From the NCBI GenBank assembly GCA_036172345.1, contig JASFBB010000314.1, positions 1 to 5,169 on the forward strand: a stretch of 5,169 nt of DNA, written 5' to 3'. The notes below the pieces were generated by a model that saw only the letters and a list, made by a program, of their open reading frames with translations, did not search any database and had not been told where the DNA came from. This stretch comes from NAK82 sp036172345. GTDB lineage: Bacteria > Chloroflexota > Anaerolineae > 4572-78 > NAK82. The position numbers and the translations under genes were made by a program. Shown piece after piece: positions 4,894-5,169 of this stretch (positions are counted from its first letter, which is position 1; each line of letters starts with the position of its first letter).

Positions 4894-5169
4894 TCAGACA
4901 CCTTCGAATATCTCGATTTTTTGTCCTGGAGCCACCGTCACGATGGCTTTCTTCCAAGCGGGACTGCGTTTGACCCGCTTGCGCCCCCAACGGCCAAAGC
5001 GTGGTGGCATATTAATGACACGCACTTTCGCCACATCCACCTTGAACACCTGTTCGACCGCCTCGCGGACCTGCACCTTGTTCGCCCGTGGGTCCACCTC
5101 AAAAATGTATTGATTCATCTCCGCCATAAGCGTGCTCTTCTCGGTGTTCAGCGGACGCTTAATCACCTG
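4894..5169 (-). CDS. rplW: 50S ribosomal protein L23 (5' end cut by window edge)
   Basis: L23 binds 23S rRNA domain III and sits at the mouth of the nascent-peptide exit tunnel, where it docks trigger factor and the signal recognition particle. The visible protein contains the family's opening RPLNTEKS motif, a central V-REAVEQVFKVDV helix-strand segment, and the basic GRKRVKRSPAWKKAIVTV stretch followed by a short acidic end. About 91 codons are visible. The frame stays open to the edge and reads Q-V-I-K-R-P, and L23 proteins normally have a few residues before this motif, so the true start is probably just outside. The GTG at 5166 could serve as a start, but any ribosome-binding site for it would lie beyond the edge. 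The gene ends in TGA, 53 nt before L2. L4 is expected immediately upstream by synteny. Confidence 0.95.
   Translation of the reverse strand, partial: QVIKRPLNTEKSTLMAEMNQYIFEVDPRANKVQVREAVEQVFKVDVAKVRVINMPPRFGRWGRKRVKRSPAWKKAIVTVAPGQKIEIFEGV

Overview
The window is one uninterrupted block of a bacterial ribosomal-protein operon, with every gene on the minus strand. Read in the direction of transcription (high to low coordinates) the order is L23 (cut by the window edge), L2, S19, L22, S3, L16, L29, S17, L14, L24, L5 and zinc-type S14. This is the conserved S10-to-spc order found across Bacteria. By synteny L3 and L4 should lie beyond position 5169 and S8 beyond position 1. No mobile elements, RNA genes, CRISPR arrays or foreign genes are visible. 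No stretch longer than about 100 bases lacks a gene.

The source is clearly bacterial: protein families, gene order and strong Shine-Dalgarno sites upstream of nearly every gene agree. The moderately GC-rich sequence, the MGRKAHPIG start of S3, the L2 tail, the zinc-ribbon L24 with an internal insertion and the C-x2-C zinc S14 suggest the phylum Chloroflexota (Anaerolineae-like) from memory of those families. That placement is inference, not a search result.

Layout. 5169-3336 carries L23, L2, S19 and L22 (tunnel exit, peptidyl-transferase region, 30S head, tunnel wall). 3276-1657 carries S3, L16, L29 and S17. 1556-13 carries L14, L24, L5 and S14. Spacers run from 2 to about 100 nt. At three junctions (L2/S19, L16/L29, L5/S14) the ribosome-binding site lies within the last codons or stop of the upstream gene, which suggests translational coupling. 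Three genes use non-ATG starts: S19 and S14 use GTG, S3 uses TTG.

The window is mostly ordinary, essential housekeeping sequence, and I found no new multi-gene system. The points most worth checking are: (1) a strong 42-nt hairpin without a U-tract in the 100-nt S17-L14 spacer, the place where E. coli separates its S10 and spc operons; (2) an atypical tip on the L22 tunnel hairpin, with Phe at the position aligned to E. coli Ala93; (3) departures from usually conserved residues in L2, S19 and L5; and (4) start-site corrections for S3 and L14.
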